From positions 620,001-684,000 of the forward strand of contig NZ_NSGE01000002.1 in assembly GCF_002294985.1 (NCBI RefSeq): a stretch of DNA of 64,000 nt. Reading direction: 5' to 3'. The notes beneath the pieces were generated by a model. The model ran no database searches and was not told where the DNA came from. It was given only the letters and a program-made list of their open reading frames with translations. Below, piece after piece: positions 36,908 to 46,624 of the stretch. The stretch comes from Mesorhizobium sp. WSM3862 (GTDB lineage: Bacteria; Pseudomonadota; Alphaproteobacteria; Rhizobiales; Rhizobiaceae). The position numbers were made by a program, and so were the translations under genes. How positions within the stretch are numbered: position 1 is the first letter of the stretch; every line of letters starts with the position of its first letter.

Positions 36908-37522
36908 TCAACCGGCGCCGCCGCTGCCGAGCCACGCGGTGAACTGATCGATCGTCTGGTCGGCGATGGCCTGCATGGTGGCCGGCGGTACCGCCGGCCA
37001 GCCTTCGCCGCTGTCGACGGAAACCGCTTTCTGCTGGCCATTGATGCGATGCAGGCGGTTGCCCGACGGATCGTAGATATCCCAGACATAGATGACTGTG
37101 GTGTCCTTGCCTTCGGACATGGTCGAGAAATAACCCTTCAGCACATGCGTCGCCGTCTGGTCGGTGCTGCCGACAAGGGTCACGCCGCGCTGCCTGGCGC
37201 GCGTCTGCAATTCCGCCGTCAAGGGTGCTGCGGCCTCCACCGAGGCGCCGACGATCGGCGCTACCTGCAGCCGGGTCTTGGCGATGGCGGCGGCCTGAGC
37301 CGGCGTGGCAGGCGTTGAAGCCGCCGCGGTCGCTGTGGGCGCGGGCGCGGTGGTCGTTGTTGGCGATGCGGTGGCCGACGTGCCCTGGGTGGCCGGCAGA
37401 GCCTGGGCCGAACCCGCCGGCGGCTTGACGGCAGAAGGATCGAGGACGTCCTTGGCGTTGGTGCAGGCGGCCAGCGCCAGCGCCGCAAGCAATGACACGG
37501 TCGTCACCTGCGATCGTCTCAT
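36908..37522 (-). CDS. Lipoprotein of unknown function
   Basis: 204 residues from ATG 37522. Lipobox: MRRSQVTTVSLLAALALAAC with the acylated Cys at position 20. A low-complexity Thr/Ala/Pro linker (residues about 40-85) leads to a globular domain (GVTLVGSTDQTATHVLKGYF, then SEGKDTTVIYVWDIYDPSGN and RLHRINGQQK), probably periplasmic and beta-rich. No family assigned with confidence. It is downstream of the M24 gene (55-nt gap) and upstream of prs on the same strand, so it may be cotranscribed with the lgt operon; the lipid anchor would be made by that Lgt. Confidence 0.72.
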   Translation of the reverse strand: MRRSQVTTVSLLAALALAACTNAKDVLDPSAVKPPAGSAQALPATQGTSATASPTTTTAPAPTATAAASTPATPAQAAAIAKTRLQVAPIVGASVEAAAPLTAELQTRARQRGVTLVGSTDQTATHVLKGYFSTMSEGKDTTVIYVWDIYDPSGNRLHRINGQQKAVSVDSGEGWPAVPPATMQAIADQTIDQFTAWLGSGGAG

Positions 37523-37577
37523 TTGCCCGACAACTCCCTGGTGGCGAACGCCCCCGCGTGAACCAACCATTATGGAT

Positions 37578-38729
37578 TCACTGCACGATCAAGTCGAGAT
37601 CATGGCGCGAGAGCGGCTTCGGCGCCGATTCCGTGGTAAGATAGGTGCGGCCGAGCGTCATCGCCGTATCGGTTTCCGAATCCATGATGATCATATGCGC
37701 GAACAGCGTCATGCTGGGCGCGATCGGCTCCGGATTGCCCTGGTAGAACATCGGCATGTCCATCCAGGACGGCGTGAAGCGGGCGCCGAGCGAATAGCCG
37801 CAGGCGTTCAGCCGGTGCTTGGTCAGATTATGCGCCTCGAGCGTGCGGGCATGCGAGTCGAAGACGTCGCCGAAGGAATTGCCCGGCGTCATCGCCTTCT
37901 CGACGGCAAGCAGAGCCGCGCGGGCGGCATCGAACAGTTCCTGGTGGCGCTTCGAGACCTTGCCGGTCAAAACGGTGCGCATCATCGCCGCGTGATAGTG
38001 ATGGAAGACGCCCGCCCATTCGAGCGTCAGTTGGTCGTTCTTGGTGAGCTTGCGGCGGCCGGCCTTGTAGCGGCAGAGCAGGGCATCGGCGCCGGACCCG
38101 ATGATGAATTCGTTGGCGGGATAGTCGCCGCCGCCGGCAAAAACTGCTCCTTGCATGGCGGCCAGGATCAGCGCCTCGTCGCCGCCCTGCTTGATCAGGG
38201 GCAGCGCGGCATCGAGCGCATCGTCGGCGAGGCTTGCGGCTTTTTCGGCCTTGGCGATCTCGGCCGGACTCTTGAAGAGACGCAGCCGGCCGACGATTCC
38301 GGAAGCATCGGCGATCTGGCCGAAGGTCTGCAACTGCTCGTCCACGCGACGGCCATTGTAGGCCGTGAGGCCGTGCGTATCGTATTCCACGCCGATGCGG
38401 GCGCCAAGCAGATCGAGATCGTTGAGCAGGTTGCGCAGGTCGATCGCGGGATTGGCGCCATCACGATCGGTCCACAATACGATATTCTCGATGGTCGAGG
38501 TGTTTCGCGCCTGCCTCAAATCGGCCGAGCGGGTGAGCAGCACCATCGAGCCGTCGCCCTTCACCACCAGGCACTGGAAGAAGCAGAAGCCGAAAGTGTC
38601 GTAGCCGGTCAGCCAGTACATGCTCTCCTGCGCGAACAAAAGCACGGCGTCGAGCTTCTTCTCGGCCATCTCGATCAGCAGCCGGTCGCGCCGCGCGTCG
38701 AATTCCGAACGTTCGAAATGCAGCGCCAT
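37578..38729 (-). CDS. Creatinase/M24-fold protein with degenerate metal site
   Basis: 383 residues from ATG 38729 (MALHFERSEFDARRDRLLIE); the frame stays open upstream over pgeF but the domain starts here. An N-terminal creatinase-like domain (about 1-130, with ESMYWLTGYDTFGFCFFQCL) is joined to the pita-bread M24 domain. The usual metal ligands are largely replaced: the first Asp pair appears as LEWAGVFHHYHAAMMRTV, the GHGxG histidine as CGYSLGARF, and only the last Glu (TTES) fits. A metal-free creatinase- or ectoine-hydrolase-like hydrolase is more likely than an Xaa-Pro peptidase. It overlaps the pgeF stop by 1 nt. Confidence 0.78.
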   Translation of the reverse strand: MALHFERSEFDARRDRLLIEMAEKKLDAVLLFAQESMYWLTGYDTFGFCFFQCLVVKGDGSMVLLTRSADLRQARNTSTIENIVLWTDRDGANPAIDLRNLLNDLDLLGARIGVEYDTHGLTAYNGRRVDEQLQTFGQIADASGIVGRLRLFKSPAEIAKAEKAASLADDALDAALPLIKQGGDEALILAAMQGAVFAGGGDYPANEFIIGSGADALLCRYKAGRRKLTKNDQLTLEWAGVFHHYHAAMMRTVLTGKVSKRHQELFDAARAALLAVEKAMTPGNSFGDVFDSHARTLEAHNLTKHRLNACGYSLGARFTPSWMDMPMFYQGNPEPIAPSMTLFAHMIIMDSETDTAMTLGRTYLTTESAPKPLSRHDLDLIVQ

Positions 38730-39517
38730 TACTCTTTCTCCAGAACGATTGCCGAGACCTGCCGCCCGTAATCCGCTTCCCTGCGGTGGGTGGTGCGGCG
38801 GTAGGAATAGAAAAGGTGTTCTTCGGCGTAAGTGCAGCGGCCGAGCCCGTCGGCGGTCACGCCGGCCTTGCGCAACCGGTCGACCGTATATTGGTTGAGG
38901 TCGAACATCGAGTGGCCAGGGTTCTGCGACGACTTGAAGTAGCGTTGATTGCCGGCGTCGGCCTCGATGAAGCGAGCGACGAATTCCGGTCCCACCTCGT
39001 AATTGTCGGGTCCGATGGAAGGGCCGAGCACGGCGACGATGCGATCGCGGCGGGCGCCGAGCCCTTCCATCGCGTCTACGGTGTTTTCGAGCACGCCGGT
39101 GAGGGCGCCTTTCCAGCCGGCATGGGCCGCGCCGATGACGCGCGCCTCCGCGTCGGCGAACAGCACCGGACCGCAATCGGCCGTCGAGGCGCCGACAGCG
39201 ATGCCCGGCCGGTCGGTGACGATGGCGTCGGCCTGGGGGCGAGGGCCGGCAAAAGGCTCCCTGGCAATGACGACATCGGGAGAATGGACCTGGTGCGCGG
39301 TGAGGAGATGATCCGCCGGCACGCCCATCCAGTAGGCAACGCGGCGACGGTTCTCGGCAACCAGCGTCTGATCATCGCCGGAGCCCGTGCCGATGTTGAG
39401 GCCTTGATAGATGCCGCCGGAGACGCCGCCGATGCGGGTGAAATAGCCGTGGCGTATGCCTGGCGCCTTCGCAAGCAGCGGCGAGCGTACTGGATCGGGT
39501 CTGGTCTGATTCAGCAT
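38729..39517 (-). CDS. pgeF: Peptidoglycan editing factor PgeF (laccase-domain purine nucleosidase-like protein)
   Basis: 262 residues from ATG 39517. The DUF152/laccase-domain metal-site residues are visible: LTAHQVHSPDV (His), STADCGPVLFADAEARVIGA (Cys), and AHAGWKGALTGVLENTVDAM (His). These proteins remove mis-incorporated L-Ser from peptidoglycan precursors in E. coli and have purine nucleoside phosphorylase or deaminase activity in others; which applies here cannot be told. Third gene of the lgt-midA-pgeF-M24 order on the minus strand, 108 nt after the MidA gene. Confidence 0.92.
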   Translation of the reverse strand: MLNQTRPDPVRSPLLAKAPGIRHGYFTRIGGVSGGIYQGLNIGTGSGDDQTLVAENRRRVAYWMGVPADHLLTAHQVHSPDVVIAREPFAGPRPQADAIVTDRPGIAVGASTADCGPVLFADAEARVIGAAHAGWKGALTGVLENTVDAMEGLGARRDRIVAVLGPSIGPDNYEVGPEFVARFIEADAGNQRYFKSSQNPGHSMFDLNQYTVDRLRKAGVTADGLGRCTYAEEHLFYSYRRTTHRREADYGRQVSAIVLEKE

Positions 39518-39625
39518 GGAAGGGTTTGTTGTCCGCGTGGGCGATTTCGTCAAGGTGGAGTTCGGTTGGGGGATGTGAGGCTCGGGCAAGTGGCAGGGTC
39601 AGCTTGCACGGGTTGCCCGCCGATG

Positions 39626-40693
39626 TCAGCCAGTTTTCGCGGCTGGCAGGATCTTCATCACCTTGAACAGCTCGCCCATCGCATCGGGGCCGGCAAGGCG
39701 CTTGACCGCCTCGGAAATCGCCTGACGCGCGACATCATCGGCCCGGGCGCCCAGCGCGCCGGCGCGCTCGAGCAAGCCCATGCCGAGCAGGAATTCGCTC
39801 TGCGTGGTCAGTTCCGCCTGGAGGCCGTGCTCCCGGACGGCTGCGGCCAACGCGGCGAAATCGACGTGAGCGGTAAGGTCGGCCCCGCCGGGATTGGCCA
39901 GCACGTCTTCGTGATCGTGCCTGCGCACAGCCTGCAATGTGTCGCCGAAGCCCGGCTCAAGATGGCCGTAGTCGATGAACAGCCCGGCGCCGCCATGGCC
40001 GGCGATACGCTCGGCAATCGCTGCCATCAGCGCGGCGCGGGCCGGCGCCACCTCGACGATGGCGCCTTGCAGAGCATCGGCCGCACCGGCCGGCAGCAGC
40101 GCCGGGTCGACGGAACCCGCGCCGGCGAAGAAATGAAGATTGTCTTGTTCGTCGAGCCCGACCATGCGCTCGCGCCAGCCGGCGCCGACATAGACGAACT
40201 GGCGGATCGGCACGGCGTCGAAGAGTTCATTGCCGATGATGAAGAGCGGCTGCTGCGGCAGCGTGTCGATGGTTTGGTGCCAGCTCAGGGCGGGGCTCTG
40301 GCCGGCGAGCGTCTCTTTCTGGATTTCGGTCAGGCGCGGACTGGTCTCGATCATGGCGAAGGAAGCCTCGGCGGCAAGCGCCGGATCGAGGCGCGACCAG
40401 GTGCGCAGCATGTCCTTCATCAGCGTGCCGCGACCGGGCCCGATTTCGGCGAAGGTGGCTGGCAGCGGACGCCCGCCGCCTTGCCAGGCCTGGTAGAGCC
40501 AGACGGCGACAAGCTCGCCGAACATCTGGCTGATCTCCGGCGCGGTGACGAAGTCGCCGGCGGCGCCGAAGGGCTCGCGCGTCGTATAATAGCCGTCCTC
40601 AGGGTCGAACAGGCAGAGCGCCATGTATTCGCTGACCGGGATCGGCCCCACCGCGCCGATCAGGCCGATGATGCGCTCCTTCAGCCTGGTCAT
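39626..40693 (-). CDS. MidA/NDUFAF7-family SAM-dependent methyltransferase
   Basis: 355 residues. The N-terminal motif [20 protein letters not shown] (here [20 protein letters not shown]) and the SAM-binding [15 protein letters not shown] are characteristic of the DUF185/MidA family. The mitochondrial homologue NDUFAF7 dimethylates an arginine of a complex I subunit, so an assembly role for complex I is a reasonable inference for an organism with a full respiratory chain. Its ATG overlaps the lgt stop (ATGA), so it is coupled to lgt. Confidence 0.9.
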   Translation of the reverse strand: MTRLKERIIGLIGAVGPIPVSEYMALCLFDPEDGYYTTREPFGAAGDFVTAPEISQMFGELVAVWLYQAWQGGGRPLPATFAEIGPGRGTLMKDMLRTWSRLDPALAAEASFAMIETSPRLTEIQKETLAGQSPALSWHQTIDTLPQQPLFIIGNELFDAVPIRQFVYVGAGWRERMVGLDEQDNLHFFAGAGSVDPALLPAGAADALQGAIVEVAPARAALMAAIAERIAGHGGAGLFIDYGHLEPGFGDTLQAVRRHDHEDVLANPGGADLTAHVDFAALAAAVREHGLQAELTTQSEFLLGMGLLERAGALGARADDVARQAISEAVKRLAGPDAMGELFKVMKILPAAKTG

Positions 40694-41544
40694 GCCGGCT
40701 GCGTCTGCGTCGTCGGCTTTGCGGTGGCCATGGCCCAGATGCCGGCGAGCACCATCGGCGAGGACAGGACCATGCCCATGGTCAGCCAGTTGGTGCCGAG
40801 CAGATAACCGAGCTGCTGGTCAGGCTCGCGGAAGAACTCGACGAAGATGCGAGACAGGCCGTAGCCGCAGATGAAGGCGCCGCCGACGAAGCGCGGTGTC
40901 TTCAGCTTCAGCCGCGAGTGGGTGAGAAAGCGCAGCACCAGGAAGAGCACAAGACCTTCCAGCAGCGCCTCGTAGAGCTGGCTGGGATGCCGGGTGAACG
41001 GGCCGCCATTGGGGAATTCGATCGCCCAGGGCACGTCCGATGGACGGCCCCAGAGCTCCGAATTGATGAAATTGGCCACACGCACCAGCCCAAGGCCGAC
41101 TGGCACGCCGGCCGAGACGACGTCAAACAGCGTCCAGGTATGAATGCCGCGCTTGAGCGAAAAGAGGGTCATGGCGAGGATCACGCCGAGCAGTCCGCCA
41201 TGGAACGACATGCCGCCCTGCCAGACCGCCAAGATGTCGAGCGGATGCGCGATATAGCGTGGAAGGTCGTAGAAGAGGACATAGCCGGTGCGCCCGCCGA
41301 GCACCACGCCGATCGCCGCCCAGACGATGAAATCGTCAAGATCCTCGGGCTTCATCGGCAGCTTGCCGTCCGGCCAAAGGCTGGCATTGCTGACCAGGCG
41401 CTTGGCGTACCACCAGGCGAACAGAATGCCGACGATGTAGCCGACGCCATACCAATGCACCGCCAGCGGCCCGATATGGACGATGACCGGGTCGATATTG
41501 GGGAAGAGCAGGGAGGCCAGCGGCAGCAGGAAATATTCGCTCAA
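40690..41544 (-). CDS. lgt: Prolipoprotein diacylglyceryl transferase
   Basis: 284 residues starting at TTG 41544 (GGAGCGACCCAG upstream). An inner-membrane enzyme with about seven helices that adds diacylglycerol to the lipobox Cys of prolipoproteins. Key conserved segments are [17 protein letters not shown] (catalytic His region), [20 protein letters not shown] (the Lgt signature, phosphatidylglycerol binding) and [17 protein letters not shown]. It is the first gene of a coupled group, read from the region shared with the divergent UbiK gene. The two lipoproteins of this window are among its likely substrates. Confidence 0.96.
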   Translation of the reverse strand: MSEYFLLPLASLLFPNIDPVIVHIGPLAVHWYGVGYIVGILFAWWYAKRLVSNASLWPDGKLPMKPEDLDDFIVWAAIGVVLGGRTGYVLFYDLPRYIAHPLDILAVWQGGMSFHGGLLGVILAMTLFSLKRGIHTWTLFDVVSAGVPVGLGLVRVANFINSELWGRPSDVPWAIEFPNGGPFTRHPSQLYEALLEGLVLFLVLRFLTHSRLKLKTPRFVGGAFICGYGLSRIFVEFFREPDQQLGYLLGTNWLTMGMVLSSPMVLAGIWAMATAKPTTQTQPA

Positions 41545-41675
41545 ACTGGGTCGCTCCGGTTGCGGTCGTCTATCGGGCGCGGACCATGCGGCAGGGTTTT
41601 GGCGGGGTCAAGGCACGCTTTGCTTGCAATCCGTGCCGCGCGCCACTACGTCAAATAATCAAGCGAGGATTTGCC

Positions 41676-41978
41676 ATGTCGACCGGAACGAACCGCATTC
41701 TCGATGAATTCGCCAAGCTGATGACCGATGCCGCGGGGGCAGCCCAAGGCGTCAGGCGCGAGATGGAGACGGCTTTCCGCAGCCAGGCCGAGCGCCTGCT
41801 CAACTCCATGGATGTGGTGAAACGCGAGGAGTTCGAGGCCGCGCGCGAGATGGCCGTCAAGGCAAGAGAAGACAACATCCAGCTTGCGGTGCGCGTCGAA
41901 GCGCTCGAGGCCAAGCTCGCCGAATTGACCGGGCAAGCCGCACCTGCGGCTGCGGCGAAGCCCAGATCAAAAAAATAA
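41676..41978 (+). CDS. UbiK-type accessory factor (BMFP domain)
   Basis: 100 residues from ATG 41676. A helical N-terminus (ILDEFAKLMTDAAGAAQGVR) and a C-terminal coiled coil (KREEFEAAREMAVKAREDNI, then QLAVRVEALEAKLAELTG) end in an Ala/Lys-rich tail, as in the BMFP/UbiK (YqiC) family, a membrane-interacting coiled-coil that in E. coli assists the ubiquinone biosynthesis complex. Divergent from lgt. No clear ribosome-binding site beyond GAGG (about 8 nt upstream). Confidence 0.85.
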   Translation: MSTGTNRILDEFAKLMTDAAGAAQGVRREMETAFRSQAERLLNSMDVVKREEFEAAREMAVKAREDNIQLAVRVEALEAKLAELTGQAAPAAAAKPRSKK

Positions 41979-42299
41979 TCGTAAACTTTTCCACAAAGCA
42001 CGATCCGAAAAATCGCTTTGCCGTGAATCGCTTACCGGCATTGCATGAATCTTTTTGACAGCGCCTTTCCACATGCGAATGACGCAGTGCGAAAAATTGG
42101 GCTGTTCACGCGACTCCCGATCAATAGACTGAATTTGTTGCATGATTCGAAGCAGGGTCATGCGCCGGGCGGTGGGGTCCGGTTGGGGTCTTTGCGTTTG
42201 GAAAGTCCTGGCCGTCCGAGTTCTAGACAAGATTGTTCGTTGTGCGTGCCCTCTCTTGCGGAGCGTGTGGCGGCGCTCTCAGAACGACAGGAAGCATTC
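41979..42299. other. Intergenic region upstream of the YbjN gene
   Basis: 321 bp between the UbiK stop and the YbjN ATG, with a higher AT fraction than the flanks (CTTTTTGACA near 42051-42060, TTGACA at 42055). Frames across it lack starts with ribosome-binding sites. No repeat or RNA was recognised. It probably carries the YbjN promoter and a leader of about 200 nt. Confidence 0.45.
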
Positions 42300-42800
42300 A
42301 TGGAACTCCTCGAACTCGAATTCTCCCGCGAAATCCACCCGGTGGACGTCATCGAGCAGGTGGCCCACAACAATGACTGGTCCTTCGAACGCGCCGGCGA
42401 CGACGAGATTTCGATTTCGGTAACAGGCAGCTGGACCGACTATCATGTCTCCTTTTCCTGGATGGAAGATTTCGAAGCGCTGCATCTGGCCTGCGCGTTC
42501 GACATCAAGGTGCCGGAAACGCGCGCGCTGGAGGTGATGCGACTCCTTTCGCTAATCAACGAACAGATGCTGTTTGGCCATTTCGACCTGTGGGAGCAGG
42601 AGGGCGCGATCATGTTCCGGCAATCGCTGCTGCTCGCCGGCGGGGTCGAGCCGTCGAGCCAGCAGGTCGAGGTGCTTCTGTCATCGGCGTTAGAGGCCTG
42701 CGAATGCTATTTCCAGGCCTTCCAATTCGTCGTCTGGTCGGGTACGTCGGCCAAGGACGCGCTGTCGAGCGTGCTCTTTGAAACCCATGGAAGCGCCTGA
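42300..42800 (+). CDS. YbjN domain-containing protein
   Basis: 166 residues from ATG 42300 (GGAAGC 4-9 nt upstream). EIHPVDVIEQVAHNNDWSFE followed by EISISVTGSWTDYHVSFSWM and EALHLACAFDIKVPETRALE is the YbjN/T3SS-chaperone-like fold, present in most alphaproteobacteria as an essential or near-essential gene of unknown role. Acidic, soluble, cytoplasmic. The downstream csaA begins 18 nt after its stop, so they are probably cotranscribed. Confidence 0.9.
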   Translation: MELLELEFSREIHPVDVIEQVAHNNDWSFERAGDDEISISVTGSWTDYHVSFSWMEDFEALHLACAFDIKVPETRALEVMRLLSLINEQMLFGHFDLWEQEGAIMFRQSLLLAGGVEPSSQQVEVLLSSALEACECYFQAFQFVVWSGTSAKDALSSVLFETHGSA

Positions 42801-42818
42801 GCGAAGCCAATACCGCCG

Positions 42819-43178
42819 ATGAGTTCCAGCAGCGAGCGCAAGCCGGAGATCAGTTTTGCCGATTTCGATCGTGTCGACATCCGTGCCGGCACGATCGTCG
42901 AGGCTGAGCCCTTTCCGGAGGCGCGCAAGCCGGCATTCAAGCTGAAGATCGATTTCGGCCCGGCGATCGGGGTGAAGAAGTCGTCGGCGCAGATCACCAA
43001 ATATTATGCGCCGGAGACGCTGATCGGCCGGCAGGTCTTCGCGGTGGTCAATTTCCCGCCGCGCCAGATCGGCCCGTTCATGTCGGAAGTGCTGACGCTT
43101 GGCTTTCCGGACGAGGAGGGCGCCGTCGTGCTCGGCGCCATCGAGCGCAAAGTGCCGGACGGCGGGCGTCTATTCTAG
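42819..43178 (+). CDS. csaA: tRNA-binding protein CsaA
   Basis: 119 residues consisting of one tRNA-binding (EMAP-II/Trbp111) OB-fold: [20 protein letters not shown], then [20 protein letters not shown] and [20 protein letters not shown]. CsaA homodimers bind tRNA and have chaperone activity linked to protein secretion in Bacillus. Its last 9 bp overlap the 3' end of the convergent glycosyltransferase, so the pair shares a very tight terminus. Confidence 0.93.
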   Translation: MSSSSERKPEISFADFDRVDIRAGTIVEAEPFPEARKPAFKLKIDFGPAIGVKKSSAQITKYYAPETLIGRQVFAVVNFPPRQIGPFMSEVLTLGFPDEEGAVVLGAIERKVPDGGRLF

Positions 43179-44234
43179 AACAAGCCTGGGCCGGCCCGAC
43201 GTCACCGCGTTCTGATCGGCGCGCTTGCGCGGCATCCCCAGCGCTTCTTCGACAACGTCGAGGAACATCTCGGCGCATGACTTCCAGCTGTAGCGCAGTG
43301 CGCGCTGGCGCGCCTCCGCGCGGTCAATGTGAAGCGCCTTGAGCGCCGCCTCGCGCAAATCCTCGGATACGGCCCCGCCGACGCCGTCGCCGACGATGTC
43401 GATCGGTCCGGTCACCGGATAGGCGGCCACCGGCGTGCCGCTGGCCAGAGCCTCGATGATGACGTTGCCGAAGGTGTCGGTGCGGCTCGGAAAGACGAAG
43501 ACGTCAGCCGAAGCGTAGATTTCCGCCAGTTCGTCGTTCGGGCGATGGCCGAGGAAATGCGCGTTCGGATAGCGGGCGCTGAGCTTTGCCAGTTCCGGCC
43601 CTTCGCCGACCACCACCTTGCTGCCGGGGAGATCTAGATCGAGGAAGGCGGTCAGGTTCTTTTCGATCGCGACACGGCCGACGCAGAGGAAGATGGGGCG
43701 GGGAAAGCTGGTGTCCTTGCGTTTGTTCGGCCGGAAATGATCGGTGTCGACGCCGCGAGTCCAGGGCCTCAGCTTATCGAAGCCGCGCGAGGCAAGGTCG
43801 TCCGCCAACGATTGCGTAGCGACCAACGTGCCCTGTCCGGAATTGTGGAACTCGCGCAGCCAGTTATAGGCCCACCTCTCCGGCACCGGCAGGCGGGCGC
43901 TGAGATATTCGGGGAAACGCGTGTGGTAGCTGGTGGTAAAGGGACGGCCGGCCTTGCGGCAGTAGCGGCGCGCCATGATGCCGAGCGGCCCTTCGGTGAC
44001 AATGTGGATGTGGTCGGCCTTGTGCGCTTCGATCAGCCGCGCGACATGACTGGGGGTTGTCAAGGCGAGCCGAATGTCCGGGTAGGTCGGCAGCGGCAAG
44101 GTGCGGAAGATGTTCGGCGTCAGAAAATCGACCTGGACGTCGAAGGATTTCAGCGTTTCGGTAAGCCGCTCCAGCGTGTGAACCACGCCGTTGACTTGCG
44201 GTCGCCATGCGTCGGTGACCATCATGATTCGCAT
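43170..44234 (-). CDS. GT-B glycosyltransferase (family 4-like, mannosyltransferase type)
   Basis: 354 residues from ATG 44234 (the frame upstream to 44399 lacks a start signal). N-terminal Rossmann half with [20 protein letters not shown], a donor-half motif [20 protein letters not shown], and the E-x7-E signature [20 protein letters not shown]. These match family-4 retaining glycosyltransferases that use GDP-mannose or UDP-sugars to build glycolipids or phosphatidylinositol-type mannosides. Donor and acceptor are not predictable. Cytoplasmic face of the inner membrane by family. Located between the HK gene and csaA. Confidence 0.88.
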   Translation of the reverse strand: MRIMMVTDAWRPQVNGVVHTLERLTETLKSFDVQVDFLTPNIFRTLPLPTYPDIRLALTTPSHVARLIEAHKADHIHIVTEGPLGIMARRYCRKAGRPFTTSYHTRFPEYLSARLPVPERWAYNWLREFHNSGQGTLVATQSLADDLASRGFDKLRPWTRGVDTDHFRPNKRKDTSFPRPIFLCVGRVAIEKNLTAFLDLDLPGSKVVVGEGPELAKLSARYPNAHFLGHRPNDELAEIYASADVFVFPSRTDTFGNVIIEALASGTPVAAYPVTGPIDIVGDGVGGAVSEDLREAALKALHIDRAEARQRALRYSWKSCAEMFLDVVEEALGMPRKRADQNAVTSGRPRLVLE

Positions 44235-44437
44235 GACGACCCTTCGCACAGGTTCTTGGGCGCGCCGGCACGATGGCGGAACGGCAGCCAGGCTGCAGCT
44301 CGCGCTTCGCTCCAGCGCACCCGGGCGGGTGCGGGATCGAAGCGGGGCGGCATAACCGAATCGATAAAGGTCGCGCGCTTCATGCGCGCTCTTGACCATG
44401 ATTTCATGACGGGGGGATGAAGGCCGTCTCTGTCCGA

Positions 44438-45853
44438 CTAAGCCGGCACCTTGATCACGGCTCGCAGACCGCCCAGCGGGCTGTCTTCAAGCATGATGTC
44501 GCCGCCATGGGTTCGGGCGATGTCGCGGGCGATCGACAGACCAAGGCCGGTGCCGCTGGCATCGAGATTGCGCGCTTCGTCGAGCCGCAGGAATGGCTTG
44601 AACACTTCCTCGCGCTTGTCCGGCGCGATGCCGGGACCGTCATCGTCGATGGTGACGGTCAGCGAGCCGCGGCCGTGATTGGCATGGACCTCGACCGTCT
44701 TGGCATATCGGAAGGCATTGCCGATGACGTTGGACATCAGCCTGGCAAAGGCGTTCGGCCGCACATGCACGGTCGGATCGCCGGTCAGTGTCGTCGACAG
44801 CTTGCATTTGCGCAGTTGCGCTTCCTCGCCAAGCTTCTGGAAATAGGCATCAAGATCGAAGCGGCCGGTGTCTTCCGCCGCCTCGCCGCGGGCAAAGGAG
44901 AGATAGCCCTCCAGCATCGACTGCATGTCGTCGATGTCCTGGTTCAGCGCTGCCTTGGTCTCGGCCTTGCCGCCAGCCAGGGCCAGCTGCAGCTTGAAGC
45001 GGGTCAGAATGGTCCTGAGATCATGGCTGACGCCGGTCAGCATGGCGGTACGCTGCTCGATCTGGCGCTCGATGCGCTCGCGCATCTGGATGAAGGCGAA
45101 GCCGGCGCGGCGCACTTCCTCCGCGCCGCGCGGACGGAAATCGCGCGGCATCGGCCGGCCCTTGCCGAAGCTCTCGGCGGCTTCGGCCAAGGTCAAGATC
45201 GGCCTTATTTGATTGCGCAGGAAGGGGATGGCGATCATCAAGAGCACCAGCGAGGTGCCGACCATCCAGATCAGGAAGATATGGGTGTTTGAGGCATAAG
45301 CCTGGCTGCGACGCACGAAGACGCGCAGGACCTTGCCTTCGAGCTGGACGCGGACCTCGACGACATTGGAGTTGCCGACCGTGTCGATCCAGAAGGGACG
45401 GTTGATCTGTCGGGTAATCTCCGATGACAGGGCCGTGTCGAGGATTGAGAAGAACGGCTTCGGCCCGGGGGCCGGCAGCGGATCGGGCGGCAGCAGATCC
45501 ACTTTCAGCTGCATGCGGTCCTGGGCGATGCGGATGATGTTGGCGTAATCGGCGTCGTGGGGATAGGTCTCCATCATGTCGATGATGGCAGCGATGTCTG
45601 CGATCGTCGCCTGCGACAGGCGTTGGGTAACAGTCTGCCAGTGGCGCTCCATGAAGACGAAGGCGACGACCGACTGCAAAAGAATCATCGGCGCGATGAC
45701 GATGATCAGGGAGCGGGCATAAAGCCGCTTCGGCATGTAGAGCGCGACCAGGCGCCAGAACCGGTTCCAGGCGCGCGGCATCGCCCTCAGCGTCCGCAAA
45801 GCGAGATCGCCGGGGCTCCCGGTCTTGGGCTTTTCCAGTTGCGTGGTCGCCAT
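44438..45853 (-). CDS. Sensor histidine kinase (HAMP, EnvZ-like layout)
   Basis: 471 residues. Transmembrane helices near 45-67 (SLIIVIAPMILLQSVVAFVF) and 195-215, with a periplasmic sensing loop between. HAMP-type linker (NQIRPILTLAEAAESFGKGR), then the H-box VSHDLRTILTRF with the phosphorylated His at about 277, N-box NVIGNAFRYA, and G boxes DDDGPGIAPD and GTGLGLSIARDIARTHGG. It sits 51 nt after the PetR-like regulator stop on the same strand, so it is its probable cognate kinase. Ligand unknown. Confidence 0.93.
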   Translation of the reverse strand: MATTQLEKPKTGSPGDLALRTLRAMPRAWNRFWRLVALYMPKRLYARSLIIVIAPMILLQSVVAFVFMERHWQTVTQRLSQATIADIAAIIDMMETYPHDADYANIIRIAQDRMQLKVDLLPPDPLPAPGPKPFFSILDTALSSEITRQINRPFWIDTVGNSNVVEVRVQLEGKVLRVFVRRSQAYASNTHIFLIWMVGTSLVLLMIAIPFLRNQIRPILTLAEAAESFGKGRPMPRDFRPRGAEEVRRAGFAFIQMRERIERQIEQRTAMLTGVSHDLRTILTRFKLQLALAGGKAETKAALNQDIDDMQSMLEGYLSFARGEAAEDTGRFDLDAYFQKLGEEAQLRKCKLSTTLTGDPTVHVRPNAFARLMSNVIGNAFRYAKTVEVHANHGRGSLTVTIDDDGPGIAPDKREEVFKPFLRLDEARNLDASGTGLGLSIARDIARTHGGDIMLEDSPLGGLRAVIKVPA

Positions 45854-45904
45854 TGGCCCTTCCGCTCGTAGACGGCCATTCAGCCAAGGCCGTCTGCGAG
45901 CATG

Positions 45905-46624
45905 TTATTCCACGCTGAGCCGATACCCAATACCGCGCACGGTCTGCAGCCACACCGGATTGGACGGATCGCGCTCGATCTTGCGGCGCAGCCGGTTGAT
46001 CTGGACGTCGATGGTCCGCTCGCCGACATCCGATTCGTCGCCGACGAGCTCGTGCCGCGGTATTGTTTCGCCCGCCCGGGCGGCGAAGATCGCCAGGATT
46101 TCCTGCTCGCGGTCGGTCAGCTTCAGCGCCTCGCCGCCACGCTTCAGTTCGCGCTTGGCGATCTGGAACGTGTAGGGGCCGAAAACGAGCTGCTCGACTT
46201 TCGGCGTCGCCGCCGGGCCGCCGCGGCGCAGGATGTTGTTGATGCGCAGGATGAGCTCGCGCGGATCGAAGGGCTTCGGCAGATAGTCGTCGGCGCCGGC
46301 CTCGAGCCCGGTGATACGGCTGTCGGTTTCCGACAGCGCCGTCAGCATCAGGATCGGCACGTTCTTCTCGGCCCGCAGCGCCTTGGTGAGGTCGACGCCG
46401 GTTTCGCCGGGCATCATGACGTCAAGCACGAGCAGGTCGAAGTCCAGCCCCGCGAGCTTGCGCCGGGCCTCGCCGGAGTTGCCGGCGACGGTGACCCGAA
46501 AACCGTTCTCGGACAAATATTGCTTGAGCAGATTGCGAATGCGGGTGTCGTCGTCGACCACCAGCAGATGCGGCGCATCATCGCCGGGCGCTGCCGGATG
46601 ATCAACCTTCTCAGTGGTCTCCAT
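45905..46624 (-). CDS. OmpR-family response regulator, PetR-like
   Basis: 239 residues from ATG 46624 (METTEKVDHPAAPGDDAPHL). The receiver domain has the phosphoacceptor Asp68 in LLVLDVMMP, the DDD pocket at 24-26 and Lys in PKPFD. The winged-helix DNA-binding domain has RTIDVQINRLRRKIERDPSN and ends TVRGIGYRLSVE. It overlaps the upstream MarR gene by 14 nt. This MarR-regulator pair matches petP-petR of Rhodobacter capsulatus, where both are needed for bc1 expression; the name is by similarity of arrangement and family only. Confidence 0.88.
   Translation of the reverse strand: METTEKVDHPAAPGDDAPHLLVVDDDTRIRNLLKQYLSENGFRVTVAGNSGEARRKLAGLDFDLLVLDVMMPGETGVDLTKALRAEKNVPILMLTALSETDSRITGLEAGADDYLPKPFDPRELILRINNILRRGGPAATPKVEQLVFGPYTFQIAKRELKRGGEALKLTDREQEILAIFAARAGETIPRHELVGDESDVGERTIDVQINRLRRKIERDPSNPVWLQTVRGIGYRLSVE

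Noticed and set aside
37578..39176. Extended M24 frame of 532 codons
   Set aside because: The first 149 codons overlap pgeF and show no protein signature; the M24 domain starts at ATG 38729.
38786..40807. 673-codon plus-strand frame
   Set aside because: Antisense to pgeF, the MidA methyltransferase and lgt, all of which have conserved motifs.
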